Shown here: positions 8,357-17,432 of the stretch, piece by piece
Layout: every line of letters starts with the position of its first letter
How positions within the stretch are numbered: position 1 is the first letter of the stretch
Source of the DNA: Marinilabilia rubra
Lineage (GTDB): Bacteria > Bacteroidota > Bacteroidia > Bacteroidales > Marinilabiliaceae
Direction of reading: 5' to 3'
DNA: 64,000 nucleotides
NCBI RefSeq assembly: GCF_003121985.1
Contig: NZ_QEWP01000001.1
Location: 124,001-188,000 of the forward strand
The notes under the pieces: generated by a model
The model's database searches: none
What the model saw: the letters and a program-made list of their open reading frames with translations, nothing else
Told to the model about the DNA's origin: nothing
Translations under genes and position numbers: made by a program

Positions 8357-9901
8357 TTATTGTGCTTTCAGAATTACCCCGTTTTCTTTATTTTCAATAA
8401 TATTCAGCATTTTCAAAGTGCCCTTGATGGCAGCTTCGGTTTGGTCTGCATCCAGTCCTCTGGTTTTAAACTCCTGGCCTTTGTATTCCCAGGTGATAAC
8501 AGTTTCTACCAATGCATCTGTTTTTCCTCCGGGAGGAATGGATACCCAGTAGTCTGAAAGCACGGGATGCGTTTTTCCCAGTTTATCGTATATTTTCCAA
8601 AGTGCTTTCATGAAAGCATCGTACTGTCCGTCACCAACTGAGGTTTCGTTAAATGTCTCTTTGTTGATTTGAAGACTAACAGTGGCCAGTGGGCTAAGGC
8701 CTTGGACCAGAGATAGGTGGTAGTTTTTAAGCTTAATCCGCTTGTTGATTTTCTCAGTTTTTAAAACATCTGAGATAATATATGGTAAATCCTCGGGAGT
8801 GACATTTTCTTTTTTATCGCCCAGTTCAATAACCCGCTTGGTTACTTTTTTCATGTCCTCGGGTCCCAATTCAATACCAAGGTCTTCCAGATTTTTTTTG
8901 ATGTTGGCTTTGCCTGAAGTTTTGCCAAGTGCATAACGTCTCACCCTTCCAAATCTTTCAGGGAGGAGTGTGTTGAAGTAGAGGTTGTCTTTACTGTCAC
9001 CATCTGCATGCACTCCACTACACTGAGTAAATACGTTTTCTCCGGTCAGAGGTTTGTTGGCTGGAATACGTTCTCCTGAGAAAGTTTCAACCATACTTGA
9101 GATTTTGGTCAACTTACTTTCATTGATTGTGCTTTCCACCTTTAGGTGATCGTTCATTACCCCAATGATACTAGCCAGGGGTGCATTTCCTGCACGTTCA
9201 CCAAGCCCGTTTACGGTAGTGTGGATGCCTTTTATTCCCGCTTTAAGGGCAAAGTACACATTGGCCACTGACAAGTCATAATCATTGTGTGCATGAAAAT
9301 CAAAATGCACATCAGGAAATTTACTGGTCATGGACTTGCAAAACTCATAAGTCTGATCTGGATTTAAAATTCCCAATGTATCGGGCAACATTATGCGACT
9401 TACTGATGTTTTTGAGAGCCCGTCAACCATGTATTCAACATACTCAGGAGAACTCAACATGCCATTCGACCAGTCTTCAAGATACACATTAACGGCAATA
9501 CCCCTCTTTTCTGCTTCAGCGATAACGCCCTTTATGTCTGAAAGGTGTTCTTCTTTGGTTTTTCTTAACTGACCAGTAAGGTGCTTTAGCGATCCTTTTG
9601 TGAGAAGGTTAATGACTTTTGCTCCGGCATCCTCAATCCATTCGAGAGAAACAGTCCCGTCAACAAAGCCCAAAACTTCAATTCTTTCCAGACAATTGTG
9701 TTGCTCAGCCCACTTGGTAAGACGTTTTACAGCTTTTAATTCACCTTCTGAAACCCTTGCCGAGGCCACTTCAATACGATTGACCTTCACTTCCTCCAAC
9801 AACAAGCGGGCAATAGCCAGTTTTTCGGCATCATTGAATGAAACACCCGTTGTTTGTTCTCCATCCCTCAGGGTGGTATCCATCACTTCTATGGTTCTCA
9901 T
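8357..9901 (-). CDS. cimA: Citramalate synthase / second isopropylmalate synthase homologue
   Basis: A 514-residue Claisen-condensing enzyme of the DRE-TIM metallolyase family. It opens with TTLRDGEQT, has the HAHNDYDLSVAN metal site (about 202) and NGLGERAGNAPL (about 232), and ends in a LeuA dimer regulatory domain (about 375-514). It is clearly a paralogue of leuA at 12111-13607, not a duplicate. Such second synthases beside leuB in Bacteroidota are often annotated as 2-isopropylmalate synthase, but the subgroup fits (R)-citramalate synthase, which condenses pyruvate and acetyl-CoA to start threonine-independent isoleucine synthesis. No threonine deaminase gene is in the cluster. The substrate is inferred. 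Confidence 0.75.
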   Translation of the reverse strand: MRTIEVMDTTLRDGEQTTGVSFNDAEKLAIARLLLEEVKVNRIEVASARVSEGELKAVKRLTKWAEQHNCLERIEVLGFVDGTVSLEWIEDAGAKVINLLTKGSLKHLTGQLRKTKEEHLSDIKGVIAEAEKRGIAVNVYLEDWSNGMLSSPEYVEYMVDGLSKTSVSRIMLPDTLGILNPDQTYEFCKSMTSKFPDVHFDFHAHNDYDLSVANVYFALKAGIKGIHTTVNGLGERAGNAPLASIIGVMNDHLKVESTINESKLTKISSMVETFSGERIPANKPLTGENVFTQCSGVHADGDSKDNLYFNTLLPERFGRVRRYALGKTSGKANIKKNLEDLGIELGPEDMKKVTKRVIELGDKKENVTPEDLPYIISDVLKTEKINKRIKLKNYHLSLVQGLSPLATVSLQINKETFNETSVGDGQYDAFMKALWKIYDKLGKTHPVLSDYWVSIPPGGKTDALVETVITWEYKGQEFKTRGLDADQTEAAIKGTLKMLNIIENKENGVILKAQ

Positions 9902-9973
9902 AGGCTCAAATTCATTACCCCCGGCCTTTTTGACCGAGGGTAGGTTAATATCTCAGGTTCTATTACTTTAGTT

Positions 9974-10567
9974 TTAGCTGTGGGCTTCTTCCCATTTTGT
10001 GATTTCCTCACTGATGTTCAGCAAGTAATCGATGTCGTCAAAGCCATTGAGCAAACATTTCTTTTTATACGGATTGATCTCAAAAGACTCTGAAGGCCCT
10101 TCAGGCAGAAGTGAAATCTTCTGGTTTTCCAGATCAATTTCAATTTTTGTGGCCGGATCTTTCTCAATTGCCTGAAACAATTGCTCCAAAAATTCTTTGG
10201 AAACCTGGACCGGCAATAATCCGTTGTTGAGTGAGTTGTTTTTGAAAATATCAGCGAAAAAACTTGACACAACAGCTTTGAAGCCATAGCCAGTGATGGC
10301 CCAGGCAGCATGTTCGCGACTGGATCCGCTTCCAATGTTTTGTCCGGCAACGAGTACTTTGCCCGAGTAAGTTGGGTCGTTTAGCACAAAGTCTTTTTTC
10401 GGGTTTCCGTCTTTGTCGTATCGCCAGTCGGCAAACAAATTATCACCAAAACCTTCTCTGGTAGTGGCTTTCAGGAATCGTGCCGGGATTATCTGGTCAG
10501 TGTCCACATTTTCGATGGGCAATGGCACACAGGTCGATTCCAGTTTTACAAATTTATCTATAGGCAT
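9974..10567 (-). CDS. leuD: 3-isopropylmalate dehydratase small subunit
   Basis: LeuD is the swivelling domain that completes the LeuC active site in isomerising 2- to 3-isopropylmalate. The 197 residues match the usual 190-210. [14 protein letters not shown] (about 20-33) and the active-site loop [13 protein letters not shown] (about 79-91) are diagnostic. It lies 70 bp downstream of leuC on the same strand and ahead of the second synthase. Confidence 0.95.
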   Translation of the reverse strand: MPIDKFVKLESTCVPLPIENVDTDQIIPARFLKATTREGFGDNLFADWRYDKDGNPKKDFVLNDPTYSGKVLVAGQNIGSGSSREHAAWAITGYGFKAVVSSFFADIFKNNSLNNGLLPVQVSKEFLEQLFQAIEKDPATKIEIDLENQKISLLPEGPSESFEINPYKKKCLLNGFDDIDYLLNISEEITKWEEAHS

Positions 10568-10637
10568 AATTAATTTCTCTTAAAGATCAATTGTTCAAAT
10601 GTTTGTGGTTGTAATTGGGCTTTTGGAAATGCCTCAA

Positions 10638-12038
10638 TTACAAGAAGTCACGCGGGTCTGTGATTTTCCCTGTAACGGCAGCGGCGGCTGCAGTTAAAGG
10701 ACTGGCCAGCATTGTGCGGGCTCCTGGTCCCTGACGTCCTTCAAAGTTTCTGTTTGATGTGGATACTGCATAATTGCCTTCAGGAATTTTATCATCATTC
10801 ATGGCCAGACATGCAGAACACCCCGGTTGACGCATTTCAAACCCGGCTTCTTCAAGAATTTGTCTGATGCCTTCTTTTTCGGCCTGTTCTTCAACTTTAT
10901 GACTACCTGGAACAATCCACGCAGTAATATTGTCCGCTTTTTTCTTGCCTTTTATGAATTCGGCAAAAGCACGAAGGTCTTCGATACGGCCGTTGGTACA
11001 GCTTCCCACAAACACATAATCCACTTTCTTGCCGATTAAGGGATCACCAGCTTGAAAATCCATATACTCCATAGATTTCTTGAAAGTTGGTTGAGTTGAT
11101 TTTTCAACCTCTTCAAGCTTAGGTATCGATTTGCTTATGCCAATTCCCATACCTGGGTTGGTACCATAAGTGATCATTGGCTCAATGTCAGAAGCTTTGT
11201 AGGTCAGCTCTTTATCAAATACTGCATCATCATCGGTAGGAAGCTGGCGCCACTCTTCAACTGCTTTTTCCCACTCAGCTCCCTGTGGCGCGAACTCGCG
11301 GCCTTTGATGTATTCAAATGTAGTTTCGTCGGGAGCAATCATACCCCCGCGGGCACCCATTTCTATACTCATGTTACAAATGGTCATCCGTGCTTCCATT
11401 GAAAGGCTGCGGATTGCAGACCCGGCAAACTCTACAAAGTATCCAGTAGCCCCGCCTGTCCCAATTTGAGAAATGATGTAAAGCACAATGTCTTTTGAAA
11501 CAACTCCTTTATCCAGTTCGCCTTCAATGTTGATACGCATTGTTTTTGGCTTATTCTGAAGCAGAGTCTGGGTAGCCAATACCATCTCCACTTCACTTGT
11601 GCCTATGCCGAAAGCGATACTTCCGAAAGCTCCGTGCGTTGAGGTGTGACTGTCACCACAAACGATTGTCATGCCGGGTTTGGTAATTCCCAGTTCCGGC
11701 CCTATTACGTGAACGATACCATTCCATTTATGATTCAGTCCGTAAAGATTCACTCCAAACTCTTCACAATTTTGAGCCAGCTTGTTTACCTGAAAACGGC
11801 TCAACTCATCACGAATTGGCTGATCCTGTCCCATTGTTGGGATGTTGTGGTCAGCCGTAGCAATGGTTTTTTCGGGGCGTCTTACTTTGATACCACGGTC
11901 TTTTAATCCGGCAAAAGCCTGGGGACTGGTCACTTCATGTACAAAGTGACGATCGATGTACAATACACTGGGACCGCCATCGACTTTGGTCACCACGTGC
12001 TTGTCCCATATCTTTTCAAATAAAGTTTTTCCTGCCAA
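10638..12038 (-). CDS. leuC: 3-isopropylmalate dehydratase large subunit
   Basis: LeuC is the aconitase-family large subunit carrying the catalytic [4Fe-4S] cluster. It has 466 residues, as in the bacterial family. The three cluster cysteines lie in VGSCTNGR (about 346) and [10 protein letters not shown] (about 407-412). [13 protein letters not shown] (about 128) is the signature near the active site. It is co-directional with leuA (72 bp upstream) and leuD. In a citramalate route the same LeuCD complex would isomerise citramalate. Confidence 0.96.
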   Translation of the reverse strand: MAGKTLFEKIWDKHVVTKVDGGPSVLYIDRHFVHEVTSPQAFAGLKDRGIKVRRPEKTIATADHNIPTMGQDQPIRDELSRFQVNKLAQNCEEFGVNLYGLNHKWNGIVHVIGPELGITKPGMTIVCGDSHTSTHGAFGSIAFGIGTSEVEMVLATQTLLQNKPKTMRINIEGELDKGVVSKDIVLYIISQIGTGGATGYFVEFAGSAIRSLSMEARMTICNMSIEMGARGGMIAPDETTFEYIKGREFAPQGAEWEKAVEEWRQLPTDDDAVFDKELTYKASDIEPMITYGTNPGMGIGISKSIPKLEEVEKSTQPTFKKSMEYMDFQAGDPLIGKKVDYVFVGSCTNGRIEDLRAFAEFIKGKKKADNITAWIVPGSHKVEEQAEKEGIRQILEEAGFEMRQPGCSACLAMNDDKIPEGNYAVSTSNRNFEGRQGPGARTMLASPLTAAAAAVTGKITDPRDFL

Positions 12039-12077
12039 GGTACTATTGTTTTAATAGGTTACTATTTCTTTCTAATG

Positions 12078-12097
12078 AGCAGCCTCAATGGGCTGCT
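12078..12097 (-). other. Intercistronic hairpin between leuA and leuC
   Basis: AGCAGCC (12078-12084) pairs with GGCTGCT (12091-12097) in a 7-bp stem with a 6-base loop. No T-run follows on the minus strand, so it is more likely an mRNA-processing or stability structure than a terminator. Confidence 0.4.
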
Positions 12098-12110
12098 TAG
12101 ATGTTTTGAA

Positions 12111-13607
12111 TCAGGCAATTTTGCCTACCGCATCCAAAAATGCTTCCACGGAAGCTGTTATGATATCGGTGTGGGCGGCAAATCCATAGTAGGTTTGTCC
12201 CTGATGTTCAACTTGAACGTGAACTTTTCCAAGGTCGTCACTTCCGCGGGTAATAGCCTGAATGAGGAATTCCTCCAACCTTACACGACGCTTAACCAGG
12301 GCTTTCACAGCAGTGAATGCAGCATCAATAGGGCCATTACCGGCAGCTGTTTCGGTGAAGACATCACCATTGAAACTAACCTGAACGGTAGCTGTTGGAA
12401 CGGTTGATTTTCCACAAATTACCTGAAGCAGTTCAAGCTGTAATGGTTTGTTTTTTTGCTCCTGACCGCGGCCTGCAAGGATTTGTAAATCCTCATCAGT
12501 GATGTCTTTCTTCTTATCAGCCAGATCAAGGAATCGTTGATAAACTTCGTCCAACTCCGCGGGCTCAAAATCGTAACCCAATACCTGAAGTCTGTGTTTA
12601 AGTGCTGCGCGACCACTTCTGGCAGTAAGAACGATAGAAGACTCTTTGACGCCTACTTCAGCCGGGTCAATGATTTCGTAATTCTCACGGTTTTTCAAGA
12701 CACCGTCCTGGTGAATACCGGAAGAGTGTGCAAATGCGTTACGGCCAACAATGGCTTTATTGGGCTGAACAGGCATGCGCATCAGTGTGGATACCAGGCG
12801 ACTGCTTTTGATGATTTCCTGGCTGTTGATGCCTGTTTCAAGGTCCAGATCTTTATGGCTCTTAATGGCCATAGCTACTTCTTCCAGAGAAGTATTTCCG
12901 GCACGTTCGCCAATTCCGTTAACAGTAACTTCCACCTGACGGGCGCCATTTAGTACGCCTGATATGGAATTGGCTGTAGCCATTCCCAGGTCGTTGTGAC
13001 AGTGGGTTGAAAGGATGGCTTTGTCCACATTAGGGACATTGTTCATGAGGTAGGCAATTTTTTCTCCGTATTCATGGGGGAGACAATAACCTGTGGTGTC
13101 AGGGATGTTAATGGTTGTAGCTCCTGCTGCAATAACTGCTTCCACAACCCGGGCCAGGTATTCATTATCTGTGCGGCCTGCATCTTCTGCATAAAATTCC
13201 ACATCGTCAACGAAATTTCGGGCATATTTAACAGCTTCCACAGCCCTTTTGATGATTTCCTCCGGATTGGAATTCAGTTTGTAGTTGATGTGATAAAAGG
13301 AAGTTCCTATGCCAGTGTGGATTCTCCCTCTTTTGGCAAATTTTAAAGCATCTGCAGCCACTTCAATGTCCTTCTTGACGGCACGCGTCAAGGCACAAAT
13401 AGTGGGATTACTAACGGCTTTGGATATTTCCACCACCGAATTGAAGTCTCCCGGACTGGAGACCGGAAATCCGGCTTCGATAATGTCCACGCCGAGTTTT
13501 TCCAGTTGCTTGGCTACCTCGATTTTCTCGATGGTATTCAACTGGCAACCCGGGACTTGTTCGCCATCCCGCAAAGTGGTGTCGAAAATATAGACTTTAT
13601 TACTCAT
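12111..13607 (-). CDS. leuA: 2-isopropylmalate synthase
   Basis: LeuA condenses 2-oxoisovalerate with acetyl-CoA, committing carbon to leucine. It has 498 residues. The TIM barrel begins [13 protein letters not shown], has [14 protein letters not shown] (about 200-213) and [14 protein letters not shown] (about 231-244), and ends in a LeuA dimer domain (about 380-498), normally the site of leucine feedback inhibition. It follows ilvC after 160 bp that contain a terminator-like hairpin, so leuA may be transcribed partly by read-through or from its own start. Confidence 0.94.
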   Translation of the reverse strand: MSNKVYIFDTTLRDGEQVPGCQLNTIEKIEVAKQLEKLGVDIIEAGFPVSSPGDFNSVVEISKAVSNPTICALTRAVKKDIEVAADALKFAKRGRIHTGIGTSFYHINYKLNSNPEEIIKRAVEAVKYARNFVDDVEFYAEDAGRTDNEYLARVVEAVIAAGATTINIPDTTGYCLPHEYGEKIAYLMNNVPNVDKAILSTHCHNDLGMATANSISGVLNGARQVEVTVNGIGERAGNTSLEEVAMAIKSHKDLDLETGINSQEIIKSSRLVSTLMRMPVQPNKAIVGRNAFAHSSGIHQDGVLKNRENYEIIDPAEVGVKESSIVLTARSGRAALKHRLQVLGYDFEPAELDEVYQRFLDLADKKKDITDEDLQILAGRGQEQKNKPLQLELLQVICGKSTVPTATVQVSFNGDVFTETAAGNGPIDAAFTAVKALVKRRVRLEEFLIQAITRGSDDLGKVHVQVEHQGQTYYGFAAHTDIITASVEAFLDAVGKIA

Positions 13608-13660
13608 GGTATTATTTTTTTTCAGTCCGGAGATTTCCGGTTTTTTTGAGCATTAATGAA

Positions 13661-13680
13661 CTCCGGGAAAGCTCCCGGAG
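13661..13680 (-). other. Perfect hairpin in the leuA leader
   Basis: CTCCGGGA pairs with TCCCGGAG across a 4-base loop. On the minus strand no T-run follows. It lies within a 20-codon ORF ([20 protein letters not shown]) that ends 18 bp before leuA, and downstream of the ilvC terminator. Confidence 0.45.
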
Positions 13681-13718
13681 CCATTGTTGCTATATAATAT
13701 CTAAAGTTTTGAAACCAG

Positions 13719-13758
13719 AAAAAAGAAACAAAGCCCGCGATATTAATGCAGCGCGGGC
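13719..13758 (-). terminator. Terminator-like hairpin after ilvC
   Basis: GCCCGCG (13733-13739) pairs with CGCGGGC (13752-13758), and the minus strand continues TTTGTTTCTTTTTT. It is a good intrinsic terminator inside the ilv-leu cluster, and could reduce leu expression relative to ilv. Confidence 0.75.
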
Positions 13759-13767
13759 TAAGTTTTA

Positions 13768-14820
13768 TTATTTTTTCTGATTTTCCGGACGCAACTGGCG
13801 TACGGCAGCTCCTGCATTCCACATTTCAGATTCGCGCAATTCTTTGAGTTCCTCTTCGAGCTTCACGCGGTAATCGCTTTGACTGTTTGCATCGATTGAA
13901 CGTTGCGCCTCGTTCCCTTTGGCTACTTCACTGTAAAGGTCTTTGAATACCGGGAGAGAAGCGTCACGGAATTTTTTCCACCAGTCGAGTGCACCGCGTT
14001 GAGCTGTTGTGGAACAGTTGGCATACATCCAGTCCATTCCGTTTTCAGCAACCAGAGGCATCAGACTTTGTGTCAACTCCTCAACAGTTTCGTTGAAGGC
14101 TTCAGAAGGAGAGTGCCCATTGGAACGCAACACTTCGTACTGAGCTGCAAAAATTCCCTGGATGGCTCCCATCAATGATCCACGCTCGCCGGTAAGGTCA
14201 CTGAATACTTCTTTTTGGAAAGTAGTTTCGAAAAGGTATCCACTACCAACACCGATTCCTAAGGCAACAACACGGTCGAATGCTTTGCCGGTTGCATCCT
14301 GGAAGATGGCATAACTTGAGTTCAAACCACGACCTTCAAGAAACATTCTTCTCAGACTGGTTCCCGATCCTTTAGGGGCAACGAGAATTACGTCAACATC
14401 TTTGGGCGGAATTATTCCTGTGCGTTCTTTGTAAGTTACGCCGAATCCATGTGAGAAATAGAGTGCTTTTCCGGGTTTCAGGTATTTTTCAACGGTTGGC
14501 CATACGGCAATCTGACCTGCATCTGAAAGGAGGTACTGAATAATGGTACCTTTGTCCAGAGCTTCTTCGATGGGGAAGAGGGTTTTTCCGGGTTTCCAAC
14601 CATCAGCAACAGCTTTGTCCCAGCTTTTTGAATTCTCTCGCTGCCCAACGATTACGTTGAAGCCGTTGTCTTTAAGGTTGAGTGCCTGGCCGGGGCCCTG
14701 AACACCATAACCGATAACAGCAATGGTTTCTTCTTTTAAAACGTCCTGTGCTTTCTTCAATGGAAACTCCTCACGGGTTACCACATTTTCTTCGGTTCCT
14801 CCAAAGTTGATTTTTGCCAT
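13768..14820 (-). CDS. ilvC: Ketol-acid reductoisomerase
   Basis: IlvC isomerises and reduces acetolactate or acetohydroxybutyrate with NAD(P)H and Mg2+, the second common step to valine, leucine and isoleucine. The Rossmann motif IGYGVQGPGQALNLKDNG is near residue 36, and the cofactor loop reads RENSKSW. FSHGFGV (about 122) and the knotted C-terminal domain metal-binding segments (DLTGERGSLMGAI about 209, ETVEEL about 244) are present. At 350 residues it is slightly longer than class I enzymes (about 330). It is 23 bp downstream of ilvN. A strong hairpin terminator follows. Confidence 0.94.
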   Translation of the reverse strand: MAKINFGGTEENVVTREEFPLKKAQDVLKEETIAVIGYGVQGPGQALNLKDNGFNVIVGQRENSKSWDKAVADGWKPGKTLFPIEEALDKGTIIQYLLSDAGQIAVWPTVEKYLKPGKALYFSHGFGVTYKERTGIIPPKDVDVILVAPKGSGTSLRRMFLEGRGLNSSYAIFQDATGKAFDRVVALGIGVGSGYLFETTFQKEVFSDLTGERGSLMGAIQGIFAAQYEVLRSNGHSPSEAFNETVEELTQSLMPLVAENGMDWMYANCSTTAQRGALDWWKKFRDASLPVFKDLYSEVAKGNEAQRSIDANSQSDYRVKLEEELKELRESEMWNAGAAVRQLRPENQKK

Positions 14821-14843
14821 GATTAATCTGTTGTTAACTGTTT

Positions 14844-15398
14844 TTAGTTTAATTGAGTTTGATCTTTTTCCAACTTCTTCAGATAAGTCTCAAGAAGTTC
14901 TTTCTTATTTTTTGTTATAGCAATACGGCCTGATCTGACAAATTGAGATACGCCGTAAGGATCGAGCTTTTCAAACAACTCCTGGGTCTCACTTTTGTGA
15001 CCTGTTTTCTCAATTACGGTGAATTCAGGTGTAATCTCCAGTATGCGGGCGCCATACTGACGCACCAATTTTTCAATTTCATTGCCTCCCAGGAGCGAAC
15101 CTGTCGAGACTTTATAAAGTGCTACTTCCTGGTGAATAATCTCATCAGCCCTGAACACAAAGACCTTCAAAACATCGATGCGTTTTTCAATCTGCTTCGC
15201 CAGCTTTTCAATATGGTTGGCTGTGGCATAAACGACAATCGTAAATTTATGAATTCCCGAAATTGCTGATTCGGATGTTGTCAGGCTTTCAATATTGATG
15301 TGACGACGCGTGAATACAGTTGTTATCTGGTTGAGTAGGCCAACGTGGTTTTCTGAATATACCGAGAGTGTGAACTCTTCTTTATCTGGTGCTTGCAT
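14844..15398 (-). CDS. ilvN: Acetolactate synthase small (regulatory) subunit
   Basis: IlvN/IlvH binds the IlvB catalytic subunit, raises its activity and confers feedback inhibition by branched-chain amino acids. The N-terminal ACT domain is clear (about 8-85: TLSVYSENHVGLLNQITTVF, then RRHINIESLTTS). A C-terminal ALS small-subunit domain follows. At 184 residues it matches the longer IlvH type. It starts 78 bp after ilvB. The ACT domain implies ligand-dependent control at protein level, in addition to the attenuator upstream of the operon. Confidence 0.93.
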   Translation of the reverse strand: MQAPDKEEFTLSVYSENHVGLLNQITTVFTRRHINIESLTTSESAISGIHKFTIVVYATANHIEKLAKQIEKRIDVLKVFVFRADEIIHQEVALYKVSTGSLLGGNEIEKLVRQYGARILEITPEFTVIEKTGHKSETQELFEKLDPYGVSQFVRSGRIAITKNKKELLETYLKKLEKDQTQLN

Positions 15399-15476
15399 TT
15401 TACTCGTTTTTTAATGAACTTTTCCCTGAATTAAAAAGGGAACACTGCTATTATGGCCTGTGTCCCGGCTGCTGTG

Positions 15477-17210
15477 CTATTCCAGTCGAATATCGGAGAC
15501 TGAGGCTCCTGCAGGAACCATAGGGAATACATTTCCTTCTTTTTCAACTACTACTTCCATCAGGAAGGGACCTTCTGAATCAACCATCTGCTTAATGGCT
15601 CCATCTAAATCGTCATGCTCGGTAATTTTTACTGATGGTACATGGTATCCTTTGGCAATGGTCTGAAAGTCCGGATTGATCAATTCTGTAGATGCATATC
15701 TTTTGTCAAAGAAAAGCTCCTGCCACTGACGAACCATTCCCAGAAAATTGTTGTTCAAAAGTACAATCTTAACAGGTATTTTGGTCTGGAAAATAGTTCC
15801 CAGCTCCTGGATTGTCATTTGAAACCCGCCATCACCCACGAAAACACAAACGGGGCGATCGGGGGTTCCCAGTTTGGCCCCCATTGCTGCAGGAAGACCA
15901 AAACCCATTGTTCCAAGCCCTCCGGAAGTAACCACACTTCTTGTTTGCTTAAATCGGAAATAACGAGCACCCATCATCTGATGTTGCCCCACATCCGTAA
16001 CCATAACCGCATCGTCATTGAATGCTGATGATACCCTGGAGATTACTTCTCCCATGGTCATCCCTTTATCGATTGGGTTAACTTCTTTTTCGATGATCCG
16101 GTCATATTCTATGCGATCACAGGCTTTAAATTCTGCCAGCCATTCTTTGTGTTCGTTTTGAGAAACTTTCTCCGTTAACACGGGAAGTGTTTTCTTAACG
16201 TTCCCAAGAACAGGAACATCCGCATGAACATTTTTGTTTATCTCAGCCGGATCTATTTCCATATGGATTACCTTAGCATTGGTGGCATATTTGCTGAGAT
16301 CGCCGGTTACACGGTCATCGAATCTCATCCCGATGGCAATGATCAGATCTGCCTCATTGGTTTTTATATTGGGTCCGTAATTTCCGTGCATCCCCAGCAT
16401 TCCCACATTTAGAGGATGCTCTGTTGGCATGGCAGATAATCCAAGAACTGTCCATGCAGCAGGCATGCCTGTTTTCTCAATAAATTCCATCAATTCATTC
16501 TCGGCATTGCCTAAAACGACTCCCTGCCCTACCAAAATCAATGGCTTTTGGGCCAGGTTGATTAAATGAGCTGCTTCATCAATTTGATGGAAATCGATGG
16601 GGCTTTCCGGTTTGTAGCTGCGAATTCCGGTTACCGGTTCATAGGAGTAATCCAACTCTTTGATTTGAGCATCTTTGGTAATGTCAACTACCACCGGGCC
16701 GGGGCGTCCGGATCGGGCAATAAAGAATGCTCTGGCAAGAGCTGCAGGAATGTCCTCTGCTTTGCGCACCTGGTAATTCCATTTGGTAACGGGTTGTGTT
16801 ACGCCCACTACGTCTGTTTCCTGAAAAGCATCGGTTCCCAATAATGACGACACCACCTGCCCTGTTATTACAACAAGTGGCGTAGAATCCATCATGGCAT
16901 CGGCCAGACCGGTAATGGTATTGGTTGCCCCCGGGCCCGAGGTAGCAAAACAAACACCTACTTTACCGGTAACACGGGCGTAACCCTGTGCAGCATGTAC
17001 AGCACCCTGCTCGTGGCGGGTAAGTACATGGTGAATCTGATCATGATAGTTATACAGGGCGTCGTAAATTGGCATAATCGCCCCTCCGGGATACCCGAAA
17101 ATGATTGAGGTATCTTCCTTGAGCAGAGATTGCATTACTGCTTCTGAACCGCTCATCCTCGTAGTCTCTGTGGTTTTTTCCTTCATCAGTAATTGTGATT
17201 GTGGTTCCAT
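15477..17210 (-). CDS. ilvB: Acetolactate synthase large (catalytic) subunit
   Basis: A ThDP-dependent enzyme condensing two pyruvates, or pyruvate with 2-oxobutyrate, at the head of the common pathway. It has 577 residues in three domains. The N-terminal PYR domain has GYPGGAIMPIYDAL (about 40) and the activating glutamate in RHEQGAVHAAQGYAR (about 64). A FAD/central domain follows, and the C-terminal PP domain has the ThDP-Mg motif GDGGF...LLNNN (about 454-483). Met1 or Met9 could be the start; both lie before the conserved region. It is separated from ilvD by 222 bp that include an inverted-repeat element. Confidence 0.95.
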   Translation of the reverse strand: MEPQSQLLMKEKTTETTRMSGSEAVMQSLLKEDTSIIFGYPGGAIMPIYDALYNYHDQIHHVLTRHEQGAVHAAQGYARVTGKVGVCFATSGPGATNTITGLADAMMDSTPLVVITGQVVSSLLGTDAFQETDVVGVTQPVTKWNYQVRKAEDIPAALARAFFIARSGRPGPVVVDITKDAQIKELDYSYEPVTGIRSYKPESPIDFHQIDEAAHLINLAQKPLILVGQGVVLGNAENELMEFIEKTGMPAAWTVLGLSAMPTEHPLNVGMLGMHGNYGPNIKTNEADLIIAIGMRFDDRVTGDLSKYATNAKVIHMEIDPAEINKNVHADVPVLGNVKKTLPVLTEKVSQNEHKEWLAEFKACDRIEYDRIIEKEVNPIDKGMTMGEVISRVSSAFNDDAVMVTDVGQHQMMGARYFRFKQTRSVVTSGGLGTMGFGLPAAMGAKLGTPDRPVCVFVGDGGFQMTIQELGTIFQTKIPVKIVLLNNNFLGMVRQWQELFFDKRYASTELINPDFQTIAKGYHVPSVKITEHDDLDGAIKQMVDSEGPFLMEVVVEKEGNVFPMVPAGASVSDIRLE

Positions 17211-17242
17211 AATGTCTATGGTTGCGTTTGAGAAAAATAAAC

Positions 17243-17324
17243 TAGTGTCGTGTCATGTATAAAATGACGTAAAAACTGAAAACAGTCATCCTTGGTGCGA
17301 TATTTTATGCTTGATGCGACACTA
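17243..17324 (-). repeat. 82-bp inverted-repeat element between ilvD and ilvB
   Basis: The ends are inverted repeats of about 21 bp: TAGTGTCGTGTCATGTATAA faces its near-complement ending GATGCGACACTA. The outermost TA on each side could be a TA target duplication. The middle is non-coding. It probably folds as a long hairpin in the operon mRNA. Confidence 0.55.
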
Positions 17325-17432
17325 CAAAAACCTGCTCTCCTTTTATAGTGGGGTTACAAGATTATGCCAGAAACCAAGATTTGTCAAGTATTAGGACAAG
17401 GATATTAATGGTTGGCATTGGTCTGTAACCGG

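Noticed and set aside
13622-13822. A 66-codon ORF overlapping ilvC and the leuA leader
   Set aside because: Most of it is a shadow of ilvC and the terminator. Only its last 20 codons are discussed, as a possible leader ORF.
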